From assembly GCF_030704825.1 (NCBI RefSeq), contig NZ_JAUYNX010000030.1, forward strand, positions 1 through 64,000: 64,000 bases of DNA. The letters run 5' to 3'. Source of the DNA: Brevundimonas sp. Lineage in GTDB: Bacteria; Pseudomonadota; Alphaproteobacteria; Caulobacterales; Caulobacteraceae. Shown one piece after another: positions 54,257 through 62,953 of the stretch (its first letter is position 1; each line of letters starts with the position of its first letter). The position numbers and the translations under genes were made by a program. The notes under the pieces are model-generated. The model was not told the origin of the DNA. It saw nothing but the letters and a program-made list of their open reading frames with translations, and ran no database searches.

Positions 54257-55989
54257 GCGCGCACGATCCGCACGCCGGCGCCCGGCCGGCTCCCTCGTGG
54301 GGCGTGCGCCGTTTCACCCCGTCGTGGCGCTGGCTGGCCGAGGCCATGTGGTGGGTCGAGCATGCCTTCGGCCGCGCCCACGCCGACGCCCGCCCCGAGG
54401 AAGACACCCGGGTCCGCATCTTCGTCATCCTGAGCGCCTTTTCGGCCGTCTTCGTCTGCCTGGCGGCGGGGGCGGTCCACGCGGCCCTGCTGACCGTGGC
54501 GGGCGGCGCCGGGACGGCCTCGCATCCCAATGCGGTGGTGCGCGCCGACCTGGTCGACCGCAACGGGGCCCTGCTGGCCACCAACATCGTCCACTATGGC
54601 CTCTATATCGATCCGGCCGAGGTCTGGGACCGGCGCGCGGCGGCGGCGCAGATTCGCCGGGCCCTGCCGCGGGTGTCGGCGACCCGGCTCGCGCGGGCGC
54701 TGAACGGCGACCGGCGCCTGCTGGTCATCAACCGGCTGACGCCGCAGGAAAAGGCGGCGGTTCACGCCCTGGCCCTGGGCGGGATCGGCTTCGAGCCCGA
54801 GGATGTGCGCGTCTATCCGCTGGGCGAGTCGGGCCGCCATGTGGTCGGCGGCGTCGACACGGGCGGTCAGGGGCTGTCGGCGGCCGAGCGCGCCTTCAAC
54901 GACGAGATCCGCGCCGCCGGGGCGCGGGGCGAACCCTTCCAGATCTCCATCGACCTGCGCGTCCAGGGCGTGGTCGAGAACGAGCTGGCCGCCGCCGCCA
55001 TCGCCACGGGCGCCAAGGGCGCGGTGGGCATCGTGACCGACGTCCAGACCGGCGAGGTCCTGGGCATGGCCAGCTGGCCCGCGTCCAACTCGCGCAACCT
55101 CGCCTCGTCGGCCACCTACGAGATGGGGTCGGTGTTCAAGACCTTCACCGTCGCCGCCGCCATCGACACCGGCCGGGCCGATATGAACACCCTGCTGGAC
55201 GCCTCGGAGGCGCTGCAGATCGGCCGCCGCCGCATCACCGACTTCCACGCCCAGAACAAGGTGATGACGCTGGAGGAGGTCTATCTGCACTCGTCCAACA
55301 TCGGCACCTCCCTGCTGTCGACCCAGATGGGCCCGCGGGTGATGCGCGACTATTTCGACCGCTTCGGCCTGCTGTCGACGGCGCCCTTCGAGATCCCGTC
55401 GGAAAATCCGATCCTGCCGCGCGACTGGTCGGATTCGACCCTGGCCTCGCTGTCGTTCGGCTATGGCGTCTCGATCACCCCGCTGCAGATGGCGGCGGCC
55501 ATGGGAGCCCTGACCAATGGCGGGCGGTTCATTCCGCTGACCCTGCGCAAGGGCGGTCTGCCCGATGCCCGGGCCCGGCAGGTGATCTCGCCGCAAACCT
55601 CGCTGACCATGCTGGACCTGATGCGCCGCAATGTCGTGCGCGGCTCGGGCGGACGGGCCGAGGCGCCGGGCCTGCGCGTCGGCGGCAAGACCGGCTCGGC
55701 CAACAAGTCGGTCAACGGCCGCTACAGCACCGCCCACGCCGTCGGCACCTTCGCCGGGGTCTTCCCGGCCGACGGCCCGGTCAATGCGCGCCGCTACCAG
55801 ATCCTGGTGCTGATCGACGAGCCCCAGACCTATCCGCGCACGGGCGGCTTCGTCGCCGCCCCGGCGGTGGGCCGCATCGCCGACCGCATCGCCCCCTTCC
55901 TCGGCGTGGCGCGCCGGGCCGACCCGTACCGCACCGCCCTGGGCGACCGCATCCCCGCCTTCGAGGACCTGGAAGGGGACGGGCGATGA
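54253..55989 (+). CDS. ftsI: Septal peptidoglycan transpeptidase (PBP3)
   Basis: A 578-residue class B penicillin-binding protein. It has an N-terminal cytoplasmic region, one membrane helix (about residues 56-80) and a dimerisation domain with RADLVDRNG. The transpeptidase motifs are Ser293-x-x-Lys296 (MGSVFKTFT), Ser347-Ser-Asn349 (HSSNIG) and Lys479-Thr-Gly481 (GGKTGSAN). It crosslinks septal murein with FtsW. ATGA overlaps on both sides. Confidence 0.97.
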   Translation: MSAHDPHAGARPAPSWGVRRFTPSWRWLAEAMWWVEHAFGRAHADARPEEDTRVRIFVILSAFSAVFVCLAAGAVHAALLTVAGGAGTASHPNAVVRADLVDRNGALLATNIVHYGLYIDPAEVWDRRAAAAQIRRALPRVSATRLARALNGDRRLLVINRLTPQEKAAVHALALGGIGFEPEDVRVYPLGESGRHVVGGVDTGGQGLSAAERAFNDEIRAAGARGEPFQISIDLRVQGVVENELAAAAIATGAKGAVGIVTDVQTGEVLGMASWPASNSRNLASSATYEMGSVFKTFTVAAAIDTGRADMNTLLDASEALQIGRRRITDFHAQNKVMTLEEVYLHSSNIGTSLLSTQMGPRVMRDYFDRFGLLSTAPFEIPSENPILPRDWSDSTLASLSFGYGVSITPLQMAAAMGALTNGGRFIPLTLRKGGLPDARARQVISPQTSLTMLDLMRRNVVRGSGGRAEAPGLRVGGKTGSANKSVNGRYSTAHAVGTFAGVFPADGPVNARRYQILVLIDEPQTYPRTGGFVAAPAVGRIADRIAPFLGVARRADPYRTALGDRIPAFEDLEGDGR

Positions 55990-57455
55990 GCGCGATCCGC
56001 CCCGCCTCGATCAAGCTGTCCGAACTGCTGCGCCGCGACGTGGCCGCCGACCCGCTGATCACCGGCGTCACCGCCGACAGCCGCAAGGTCGCGCCCGGCT
56101 CCCTGTTCGTGGCCCTGCCGGGCAGCGCCGCCGACGGCCGCGCCTTCATTCCGCAGGCCCTGTCGCAGGGCGCCGCCGCCGTGCTGGCGCCGGCCGACAC
56201 CGACGCGGCCATGGCTCCGGTGCTGGTCACATCGGGCGACGTCCGCCGGGCCTACGCCATCGCGGCGCGCAGCTTCTACGGCGCCCAGCCGGCGACCTGC
56301 GTGGCCGTCACCGGCACCAACGGCAAGACCTCGGTCGCCGCCTTCTGCCGCCAGATCTGGGCCGCCCTGGGCCTGCATGCCGCGAGCATGGGGACGCTGG
56401 GGGTTTTGGCTCAGTCCGGTAACGTTAATCAATCGTTGACCGGCCCGGGGCTGACCAGCCCGGACGCCGCCGACGCCGCCCGGATGCTGGCCGAACTGGC
56501 CGCCGGGGGGGTCACCCACCTGGCGCTGGAGGCCTCGTCGCACGGCATCGACCAGCGCCGCCTGGACGGGGTGACGCTGCAGGCCGCGGCCTTCACCAAT
56601 CTGAGCCAGGACCACCTCGACTATCACGGCGACATGGCCGCCTATCGCGACGCCAAGCTGCGCCTCTTCGAGACCCTGCTGCCGCGCGGCCGCACGGCGG
56701 TGCTGAACGCGGACAGCGAGGCCTATTCCAGCTTCGCCGCGGCCTCGATCATGTCGGGACTGGGCGTCATGGGCGTGGGCGAGCGGGGGCGGGACCTGTC
56801 GCTGGTCGCCCGCCGGGCCACGCCCGAGGGTCAGCGCCTGACCATCGACGCGCGCGGAACCCTGCACGAGGTGCTGCTGCCGCTGGCCGGGGCCTTCCAG
56901 GCGTCGAACGCCCTGGTCGCCGCCGGCCTGTGCATCGCCGCCGGCGAGACGCCAGAGCGGGTCCTGGCGGGGCTGGAGAAGATCACCGGCGCGCAGGGCC
57001 GCCTGCAGCGCATTCCGGGCGGCGGGCGCGGCGAGGTCTATGTCGACTACGCCCACACCCCCGACGGGCTGGAGACGGTGCTGAAGGCGCTGCGGCCGCA
57101 CGCGACCGGCCGGCTGATCGTGGTGTTCGGCGCCGGCGGCGACCGGGACAAGGGCAAGCGCCCCCTGATGGGCGAGATCGCCGGCCGCCTGGCCGACGTG
57201 GCCATCGTCACCGACGACAATCCCCGCTCGGAAGATCCGGCCGCCATCCGCAAGGCCGTGCGCGAGGGATGCCCCCGGGCGCGGGAGATCGGCGATCGCC
57301 GCGCGGCTATTCAACAGGCCATCGCCATGATGGGCGACGGAGATGTGGTGATCATCGCCGGAAAAGGGCATGAGCAGGGTCAGATCGTCGGAGCGGTGAC
57401 CCACCCCTTCGACGACGCCGCCGAAGCCGCCGAAGCCCTGCGCCTCCATGCCTGA
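55986..57455 (+). CDS. murE: UDP-MurNAc-tripeptide ligase MurE (meso-DAP adding)
   Basis: A 489-residue ATP-dependent Mur ligase. The P-loop is GTNGKTS (110-116). The segment TDDNPRSEDP contains the DNPR motif that marks meso-diaminopimelate rather than lysine specificity. KGHEQGQ near the end is typical. It adds the third amino acid to UDP-MurNAc-L-Ala-D-Glu. It overlaps ftsI by 4 bases and murF by 8. Confidence 0.97.
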   Translation: MSAIRPASIKLSELLRRDVAADPLITGVTADSRKVAPGSLFVALPGSAADGRAFIPQALSQGAAAVLAPADTDAAMAPVLVTSGDVRRAYAIAARSFYGAQPATCVAVTGTNGKTSVAAFCRQIWAALGLHAASMGTLGVLAQSGNVNQSLTGPGLTSPDAADAARMLAELAAGGVTHLALEASSHGIDQRRLDGVTLQAAAFTNLSQDHLDYHGDMAAYRDAKLRLFETLLPRGRTAVLNADSEAYSSFAAASIMSGLGVMGVGERGRDLSLVARRATPEGQRLTIDARGTLHEVLLPLAGAFQASNALVAAGLCIAAGETPERVLAGLEKITGAQGRLQRIPGGGRGEVYVDYAHTPDGLETVLKALRPHATGRLIVVFGAGGDRDKGKRPLMGEIAGRLADVAIVTDDNPRSEDPAAIRKAVREGCPRAREIGDRRAAIQQAIAMMGDGDVVIIAGKGHEQGQIVGAVTHPFDDAAEAAEALRLHA

Positions 57456-58869
57456 CACGCCACTGTGGACCTCCGCCGAGATCGAGACCGCCACCGGCGG
57501 AACCCTGTCCGGCGCGCCCTTCGAGGCGACGGGCATCACCTACAACAGTCGCGAGATCGCGCCCGGCGACCTGTTCCTGGCGCTTAAGGGCGCGCGCGAC
57601 GGTCATGACTTCGCCGCCGCGGCCTTCGCCGCCGGCGCGGCCGGCGCGCTCGCCGAACATGCGGTCGAGGGCGGCCCGTCGGTGATCGTGTCCGACACCC
57701 TGCGCGGCCTCGAGGCGCTCGGCATGGCCGCGCGCGACCGGACCCCGGCTCGGCGCGGGGCCGTCACCGGCTCGGTCGGCAAGACCAGCGTGACCCAGGC
57801 GATCAAGGCCGGGCTGGACCTGGCCGGTTCGGCCCACGCCTCGATCCGGAGCTACAACAACCACATCGGCGTGCCGCTGACCCTGGCGCGGATGCCCCGC
57901 GCCACCGAACGCGCCGTGTTCGAGATCGGCATGAACGCCCCCGGCGAGATCGCGCCGCTGTCGCGGATGGTGCGCCCGCACGCGGCCTGCGTCACCACGG
58001 TCGGACCGGTCCATATCGAGGCCTTCGCCGACGGCGAGGCCGGGGTGGCGGCGGAGAAGGCGGCCATCTTCGAGGGGCTGGCGGACGGCGGCATGGCCGT
58101 CTTCAACGCCGACGTGACCTTCGCCGCCGTGCTGGACGCGGCCGCCCGCCGGGCGGGGGCGCGGATCGCGACCTTTGGTTCGGCCGCCGGCTGCGACGCC
58201 CGGCTGATCGACTTCCAGCCGAACGAGGCCGGCGCCCGCGTGCGGGCCGAACTGTTCGGCAAGGCCCTGGACTTCCCGCTGGCCCAGTCCGGCTTCCACT
58301 GGGGCCTGAACAGTCTGTGCGTCCTGCTGATGCTGGACGCCCTGGACGTGCCGCTGGACACGGCCCTGGCGGCCCTGTCCGGGTTCCGGCCGCTGGCGGG
58401 CCGGGGCGAGACCACGGTCGTCGCCGCGCCCGGCGGCGCCTTCACCCTGATCGACGAGAGCTACAACGCCAATCCGCTGTCGATGGCCGCGGGCTTCCGC
58501 AGCCTCGGCGTCCGGCCGGTCCCGCCGGGCGGACGGCGGATCGTGGTCCTGACCGACATGCTGGAGCTGGGAGACCAGTCCGAAGCGCTGCACGAGGGTC
58601 TGGCCGGACCCATCGACGCCGCCGGACTCGATCTGGTCCACGCCGCGGGTCCGGAGATGAAGCGGCTGTACGACAACCTGCCGCTCTCGCGTCAGGGCTT
58701 CTGGCGCGAGACGGCCGCCGAGCTCGCCGCCGAAGCCCCGCTGCTGGTCGGCGCCGGGGATGTGGTCATGGTCAAGGGCTCGAACGGCTCCAGGGCGTCG
58801 CTGGTCGCCCGGGCCCTGGCGGCGCTCGGACCCCCCCCAGGCGGGGCCGCGCCGCGCGCGGAGCGATAG
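57448..58869 (+). CDS. murF: UDP-MurNAc-tripeptide-D-Ala-D-Ala ligase
   Basis: A 473-residue Mur ligase that attaches D-Ala-D-Ala to finish the UDP-MurNAc-pentapeptide. The P-loop is TGSVGKTS, and ESYNANPLSM and VLTDMLELGDQS are family marks. Its start lies 8 bases inside murE. It is followed by mraY after 9 bases. Confidence 0.96.
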   Translation: MPDTPLWTSAEIETATGGTLSGAPFEATGITYNSREIAPGDLFLALKGARDGHDFAAAAFAAGAAGALAEHAVEGGPSVIVSDTLRGLEALGMAARDRTPARRGAVTGSVGKTSVTQAIKAGLDLAGSAHASIRSYNNHIGVPLTLARMPRATERAVFEIGMNAPGEIAPLSRMVRPHAACVTTVGPVHIEAFADGEAGVAAEKAAIFEGLADGGMAVFNADVTFAAVLDAAARRAGARIATFGSAAGCDARLIDFQPNEAGARVRAELFGKALDFPLAQSGFHWGLNSLCVLLMLDALDVPLDTALAALSGFRPLAGRGETTVVAAPGGAFTLIDESYNANPLSMAAGFRSLGVRPVPPGGRRIVVLTDMLELGDQSEALHEGLAGPIDAAGLDLVHAAGPEMKRLYDNLPLSRQGFWRETAAELAAEAPLLVGAGDVVMVKGSNGSRASLVARALAALGPPPGGAAPRAER

Positions 58870-58878
58870 GGAAGCAAA

Positions 58879-59988
58879 ATGTTCTACCTGCTCTACCTCC
58901 ACTACGCCGACGTCGCCCAGGACTATCCCCTGCTCAACCTGGTCCAGTACCAGACGGTGCGGGTGGCCCTGGCCATGGCCACGGCCATGATCGTCGCGGT
59001 CACCATGGGCAGCCGGTTCATCGCCTGGATGCGGGTCAAACAGGGCAAGGGCCAGCCGATCCGCGCCGACGGCCCCGTTTCGCACCTGTCCAAGGTCGGC
59101 ACCCCGACCATGGGCGGGCTGATGATCCTGGCGGGCATAGCGGTGGCGGTCTTCCTGTGGGGCGACCTGACCAACCCCTATATCTGGATCGTCTCGGGCG
59201 TGACGGCGGCCTTCGGCCTGCTGGGCTTCATCGACGACTACGCCAAGGTGTCGAAACAGACCTCGGCCGGGCTGACCTCGAAGCAGAAGCTGCTGGCCCA
59301 GGTGGTCGTTTCGGTCGTCGCCGGGGTGCTGACGGTGATCTGGATGAAGGTCTCGCCGACCTCGCCCAATCTGGAGACCTCGATCGCCTTCCCGTTCTTC
59401 AAGGCCGTGCTGCTCAATGTCGGCTGGTTCTATGTCCTGTTCGCGGCCTTCACCATGGTCGGCTTCTCCAACGCCGTGAACCTGACCGACGGCCTCGACG
59501 GCCTGGCCATCGTGCCGGTGATGATGGCGGCGGCGTCGTTCGGCATCATCAGCTACCTGGTCGGCAACTTCATCTTCTCGGACTATCTCGGCGTCCATCA
59601 CGTCCCGGGCGCGGGCGAACTGGCCATCTTCACCGCCGCCATCATCGGCGGGGGCACGGGCTTTCTCTGGTACAACGCCCCGCCGGCCAAGATCTTCATG
59701 GGCGACACCGGTTCGCTGGCGCTCGGCGGCGCGCTCGGCGCCATCGCCGTGGCCACCAAGCACGAGCTGGTGCTGGGCATCGTCGGCGGCCTGTTCGTGA
59801 TCGAGGCCGCCTCGGTCATGATCCAGGTGGCCTATTTCAAGGCCACGAAGAAACGCATCTTCCTGATGGCCCCGATCCACCATCATTTCGAGAAGATGGG
59901 CTGGCCGGAGTCGACGGTGGTGATCCGCTTCTGGATCGTCGCGGCCATGCTGGCCCTGGTCGGCCTCGCCACGCTGAAGCTGCGGTGA
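58879..59988 (+). CDS. mraY: Phospho-N-acetylmuramoyl-pentapeptide transferase
   Basis: A 369-residue polytopic enzyme with about ten helices. It transfers phospho-MurNAc-pentapeptide to undecaprenyl phosphate, making lipid I. Motifs are [11 protein letters not shown] (metal-binding Asp pair), [14 protein letters not shown], and [12 protein letters not shown]. It is the last gene of the gapless block; a repeat element follows. Confidence 0.97.
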   Translation: MFYLLYLHYADVAQDYPLLNLVQYQTVRVALAMATAMIVAVTMGSRFIAWMRVKQGKGQPIRADGPVSHLSKVGTPTMGGLMILAGIAVAVFLWGDLTNPYIWIVSGVTAAFGLLGFIDDYAKVSKQTSAGLTSKQKLLAQVVVSVVAGVLTVIWMKVSPTSPNLETSIAFPFFKAVLLNVGWFYVLFAAFTMVGFSNAVNLTDGLDGLAIVPVMMAAASFGIISYLVGNFIFSDYLGVHHVPGAGELAIFTAAIIGGGTGFLWYNAPPAKIFMGDTGSLALGGALGAIAVATKHELVLGIVGGLFVIEAASVMIQVAYFKATKKRIFLMAPIHHHFEKMGWPESTVVIRFWIVAAMLALVGLATLKLR

Positions 59989-60008
59989 GCGAGCGTTCGT
60001 CCTTATCG

Positions 60009-60147
60009 CCGTCACCCTCGGGCTTGACCCGAGGGTCAGACCGTCCGCTGGCGCGGTGGCCGGTTGTTGAGCCCCGCCGCCCGGGCTCCATCTCCCGACG
60101 TACAGCCGCACCACGTCCGATCCTCGGGTCAAGCCCGAGGATGACGG
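60009..60147. repeat. 139-bp inverted-repeat element A between mraY and murD
   Basis: The left end is CCGTCACCCTCGGGCTTGAC... and the right end is the inverted counterpart ending ...GAGGATGACGG. Each end is itself a hairpin (CCTCGGG-CTTGA-CCCGAGG type). Compared with element B, the left hairpin carries T to C and A to G changes that preserve pairing (ACCCTCGGG/CCCGAGGGT instead of ATCCTCGGG/CCCGAGGAT). It starts 21 bases after mraY and ends 10 bases before murD. Confidence 0.85.
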
Positions 60148-60157
60148 AGGGGGTGGC

Positions 60158-61597
60158 ATGATCGCGGTTCCCGGCTTCGAGGGGCGGCGCATCGCGGTCT
60201 TCGGCCTGGGACGGTCGGGACTGACAGCGGCGCGCGCGCTGAAGGCCGGCGGGGCCCTGCCGGTGCTGTGGGACGACAGCGTCTCCAGCCGGATGCAGGC
60301 CGAGGCGGAAGGGTTCGCGGTCGAGGATCTGACGAGCGCCGACTGGTCGGATTTCGCCGCCCTGGTGCTGTCGCCGGGGGCGCCGCTGACCCATCCGGAA
60401 CCGCACTGGACGGTGGGCAAGGCGAAGGCGGCGGGCGTGCCCGTCATCGGCGACATCGAGCTGTTCGCGCGGGCGATCGCGGCCCTGCCGGAGACGGAGC
60501 GGCCGGCGGTCATCGGGATTACCGGGACAAATGGCAAATCAACGACGACGGCGCTTATCGGCTGGGTGCTGAAGCAGGCGGGATGGACAGTCCATGTCGG
60601 CGGCAACATCGGCATCGGCGTGCTGGCGCTTCCGGCCCCGACGCCGGGCGCGGTCTATGTGATCGAGGTGTCGAGCTATCAACTGGATCTGACGACGACC
60701 TTCTCTCCATCGGTAGCGATCCTGACAAACATCTCCCCGGACCATCTTGATCGCCACGGCGGCATGGAGGGGTATGTCGCGGCGAAGGCGCGAATCTTCA
60801 ACAACGCCTGGGTTTCGCTGGTCGGTATCGATGACAGTTGGGGCCGAGACCTCGCATCGTCTTTGCGCGCTGCCGGCCGGACGGTGGGAGAGGTCGAAAC
60901 GGCCGAGTACGAAGAAGAGCTGCATCCGCCCACCCTTCAATACGAGGAGGACCATCCGAGGCATTGGGTCCCGCAGCGCATAACAGCTATGGGCCGCAAG
61001 CTCGTTTTCGACCAGATCGAACTGCTTGATCTCAGCGCGGCGCGATCACTCCCCGGCCGCCACAACGCCCAGAACGCCGCCTTCGCCTATTTCGCAGCCC
61101 GCTTCCTTGGGCTTGAGTATGACGCAGTCGTTCAAGGCCTCCTGACCTTCCCCGGCCTCGCGCACCGCATGGAGCACGTCGCCACCCTGGGCCGCGTCCG
61201 CTTCATCAACGATTCCAAGGCCACAAATGCCGACGCCGCGCGGCAAGCGCTGTCGTCCTATGAGCGCAGCTTCTGGATCGCGGGCGGGCGGGCCAAGGCG
61301 GGCGGGATCGACGATCTGGAGGACCTGTTCCCGCGCGTGGTCGAGGCCTTCCTGATCGGCGAGGCGGCGGGACCGTTCGCGGCCCGGCTGGGCGAGACGC
61401 CGCACCGGATCAGCGGCGACATGGCCAGCGCCGTGAAGGCCGCCGCCGGGGCCGCCGCCGCGACGGGGCGCGACGAGGTCGTCCTGCTGTCGCCCGCCGC
61501 CGCCAGCTTCGACCAGTATCCGGACTTCGAGGCGCGGGGCGAGGCGTTCCGCGCCGCCGTCCTCGCCCTCGGCGCCATTCCCGCGAGCGCGTCATGA
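60158..61597 (+). CDS. murD: UDP-MurNAc-L-Ala:D-Glu ligase
   Basis: A 479-residue Mur ligase that adds D-Glu. An N-terminal UDP-binding fold (AVFGLGRSGLTAARAL) precedes the P-loop in GITGTNGKSTTTAL. SPDHLDRHGGMEGY and FINDSKATNADAA are also typical. The Shine-Dalgarno GGAGGGGG directly adjoins the right end of element A. An uncommon middle part (about residues 245-275) has more AT-rich codons than the rest, including glutamate-rich YEEELHPPTLQYEEDH. The stop overlaps ftsW (ATGA). Confidence 0.96.
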   Translation: MIAVPGFEGRRIAVFGLGRSGLTAARALKAGGALPVLWDDSVSSRMQAEAEGFAVEDLTSADWSDFAALVLSPGAPLTHPEPHWTVGKAKAAGVPVIGDIELFARAIAALPETERPAVIGITGTNGKSTTTALIGWVLKQAGWTVHVGGNIGIGVLALPAPTPGAVYVIEVSSYQLDLTTTFSPSVAILTNISPDHLDRHGGMEGYVAAKARIFNNAWVSLVGIDDSWGRDLASSLRAAGRTVGEVETAEYEEELHPPTLQYEEDHPRHWVPQRITAMGRKLVFDQIELLDLSAARSLPGRHNAQNAAFAYFAARFLGLEYDAVVQGLLTFPGLAHRMEHVATLGRVRFINDSKATNADAARQALSSYERSFWIAGGRAKAGGIDDLEDLFPRVVEAFLIGEAAGPFAARLGETPHRISGDMASAVKAAAGAAAATGRDEVVLLSPAAASFDQYPDFEARGEAFRAAVLALGAIPASAS

Positions 61598-62772
61598 CGC
61601 ACAGCTACAGCCCCGCCTTCTCGCGCAACGACCAGAGCCCCATCGCCAAATGGTTCTGGACCGTCGACCGGGGCCTGCTGGCCGCGGCCCTGACCCTGAT
61701 CGCGCTCGGCGTGGCGCTCAGCTTCGCCTCCAGCCCGGCGGCCATCCTCGCCGACGAGTCGATCGTCGACCCGTTCCACTATTCCTGGCGCATGCTGGTC
61801 TGGGCCTCGGGCGGGACGGTCGCCATGCTGGTCGCCTCCCTGCTGTCGCCGCGCGGGGTCCGGCGCATCGCCCTGCTGGCCCTGCTGTGCGCCATTCTGG
61901 TGATGGCGGCCCTGCCCTTCATCGGCAATGAGGTGAAGGGGGCGGCGCGCTGGATCAACCTGGGCCCGTTCAGCCTGCAGCCGTCGGAATTCGCCAAGCC
62001 CGGCCTGATCGTCTTCGCCGCCTGGATGTTTTCCGAGGCCCAGAAGGGGCAGGGAGTGCCGGGGGTTTCGATCGCCTTCGCGGCCTGGGCCCTGTGCGTC
62101 GGCCTGCTGCTGATCCAGCCCGACATCGGCCAGACCCTTTTGATCACAACCACCTTCATGGCCGTCTTCTTCATGGCCGGGGTGCCGCTGAAATGGGTGG
62201 CGGCCCTGGCCGCGGCGGGGGCGGGGGGCGTCGTCGGCCTGTATTTCGCCTTCGGCCACATGCGCGACCGCCTCAGCCGCTTCTTCTCGCCCGAGACCGC
62301 CGACACCCACCAGATCGACCGCGCGTCGGAGGCCATCCGGGCCGGCGGCCTGGTCGGGCGCGGCATCGGCGAGGGGGTGATGAAACGCCACGTCCCCGAC
62401 CTGCACACCGACTTCATCTATTCGGTCGGGGCCGAGGAGTTCGGCCTGGTCCTGTCGCTGTTCATGATCGGCCTGTACGCCTTCATCGTCGTGCGCGGCA
62501 TGCGGCGGGCTATGAAGCTGACCGATCCGTTCGAACAGACGGCGGCGGCGGGCCTGTTCATGCTGATCGGGCTTCAGGCCTGCATCAATGTGGCGGTGAA
62601 CCTGAACCTGATCCCGACCAAGGGGATGACCCTGCCCTTCATCAGCTATGGCGGATCGTCGATGCTGGCCATGGGCCTGACCATGGGCCTGGCCCTGGCC
62701 TTGACCCGCCGTCGCCCGGGCGCCTACGAGCCGGGGACCAGCCTGCCCGATCGCGGGCGGATATTGCCGTAG
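61594..62772 (+). CDS. ftsW: Lipid II polymerase FtsW (SEDS family)
   Basis: A 392-residue membrane glycosyltransferase with about ten helices that polymerises septal murein together with FtsI. The SEDS marks are LQPSEFAKPGLIVFAAW and DLHTDFIYSVGAEEFG, followed by PFISYGGSSMLAMGL. ATGA overlap with murD; element B follows 2 bases after its stop. Confidence 0.96.
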   Translation: MTHSYSPAFSRNDQSPIAKWFWTVDRGLLAAALTLIALGVALSFASSPAAILADESIVDPFHYSWRMLVWASGGTVAMLVASLLSPRGVRRIALLALLCAILVMAALPFIGNEVKGAARWINLGPFSLQPSEFAKPGLIVFAAWMFSEAQKGQGVPGVSIAFAAWALCVGLLLIQPDIGQTLLITTTFMAVFFMAGVPLKWVAALAAAGAGGVVGLYFAFGHMRDRLSRFFSPETADTHQIDRASEAIRAGGLVGRGIGEGVMKRHVPDLHTDFIYSVGAEEFGLVLSLFMIGLYAFIVVRGMRRAMKLTDPFEQTAAAGLFMLIGLQACINVAVNLNLIPTKGMTLPFISYGGSSMLAMGLTMGLALALTRRRPGAYEPGTSLPDRGRILP

Positions 62773-62774
62773 TT

Positions 62775-62910
62775 CCGTCATCCTCGGGCTTGACCCGAGG
62801 ATCAGACCATCCGGCGCCGGGTGGTGGGTGCAGACTTCAGGCCGGAGGGCCATCGGCGCCGCACAGTTCGCCCCAACCTCTGATCCTCGGGTCAAGCCCG
62901 AGGATGACGG
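62775..62910. repeat. 136-bp inverted-repeat element B between ftsW and murG
   Basis: The terminal inverted repeats are perfect over 32 bases by eye: the left end begins CCGTCATCCTCGGGCTTGAC and the right end is its exact inverse complement. Each arm contains the hairpin CCTCGGG-CTTGA-CCCGAGG. Between the ends there are weak similarities to element A next to each hairpin (CAGACC(G/A)TCCG). Total length is close to that of A. No open frame is inside, so it looks like a non-autonomous MITE or REPIN. Confidence 0.88.
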
Positions 62911-62953
62911 AGGAGGGGTGGCGAGCCTGCGAGCAGTAGGGCAAACACAGCGG

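Noticed and set aside
57352..60615. A 1087-codon open frame on the minus strand opposite murF-mraY
   Set aside because: It runs antisense to clear murein genes and reads as Arg/Gly/His-rich low-complexity protein. Long antisense frames are expected at this GC content. The same applies to the minus frames at 46872-50696 and 20770-23520.
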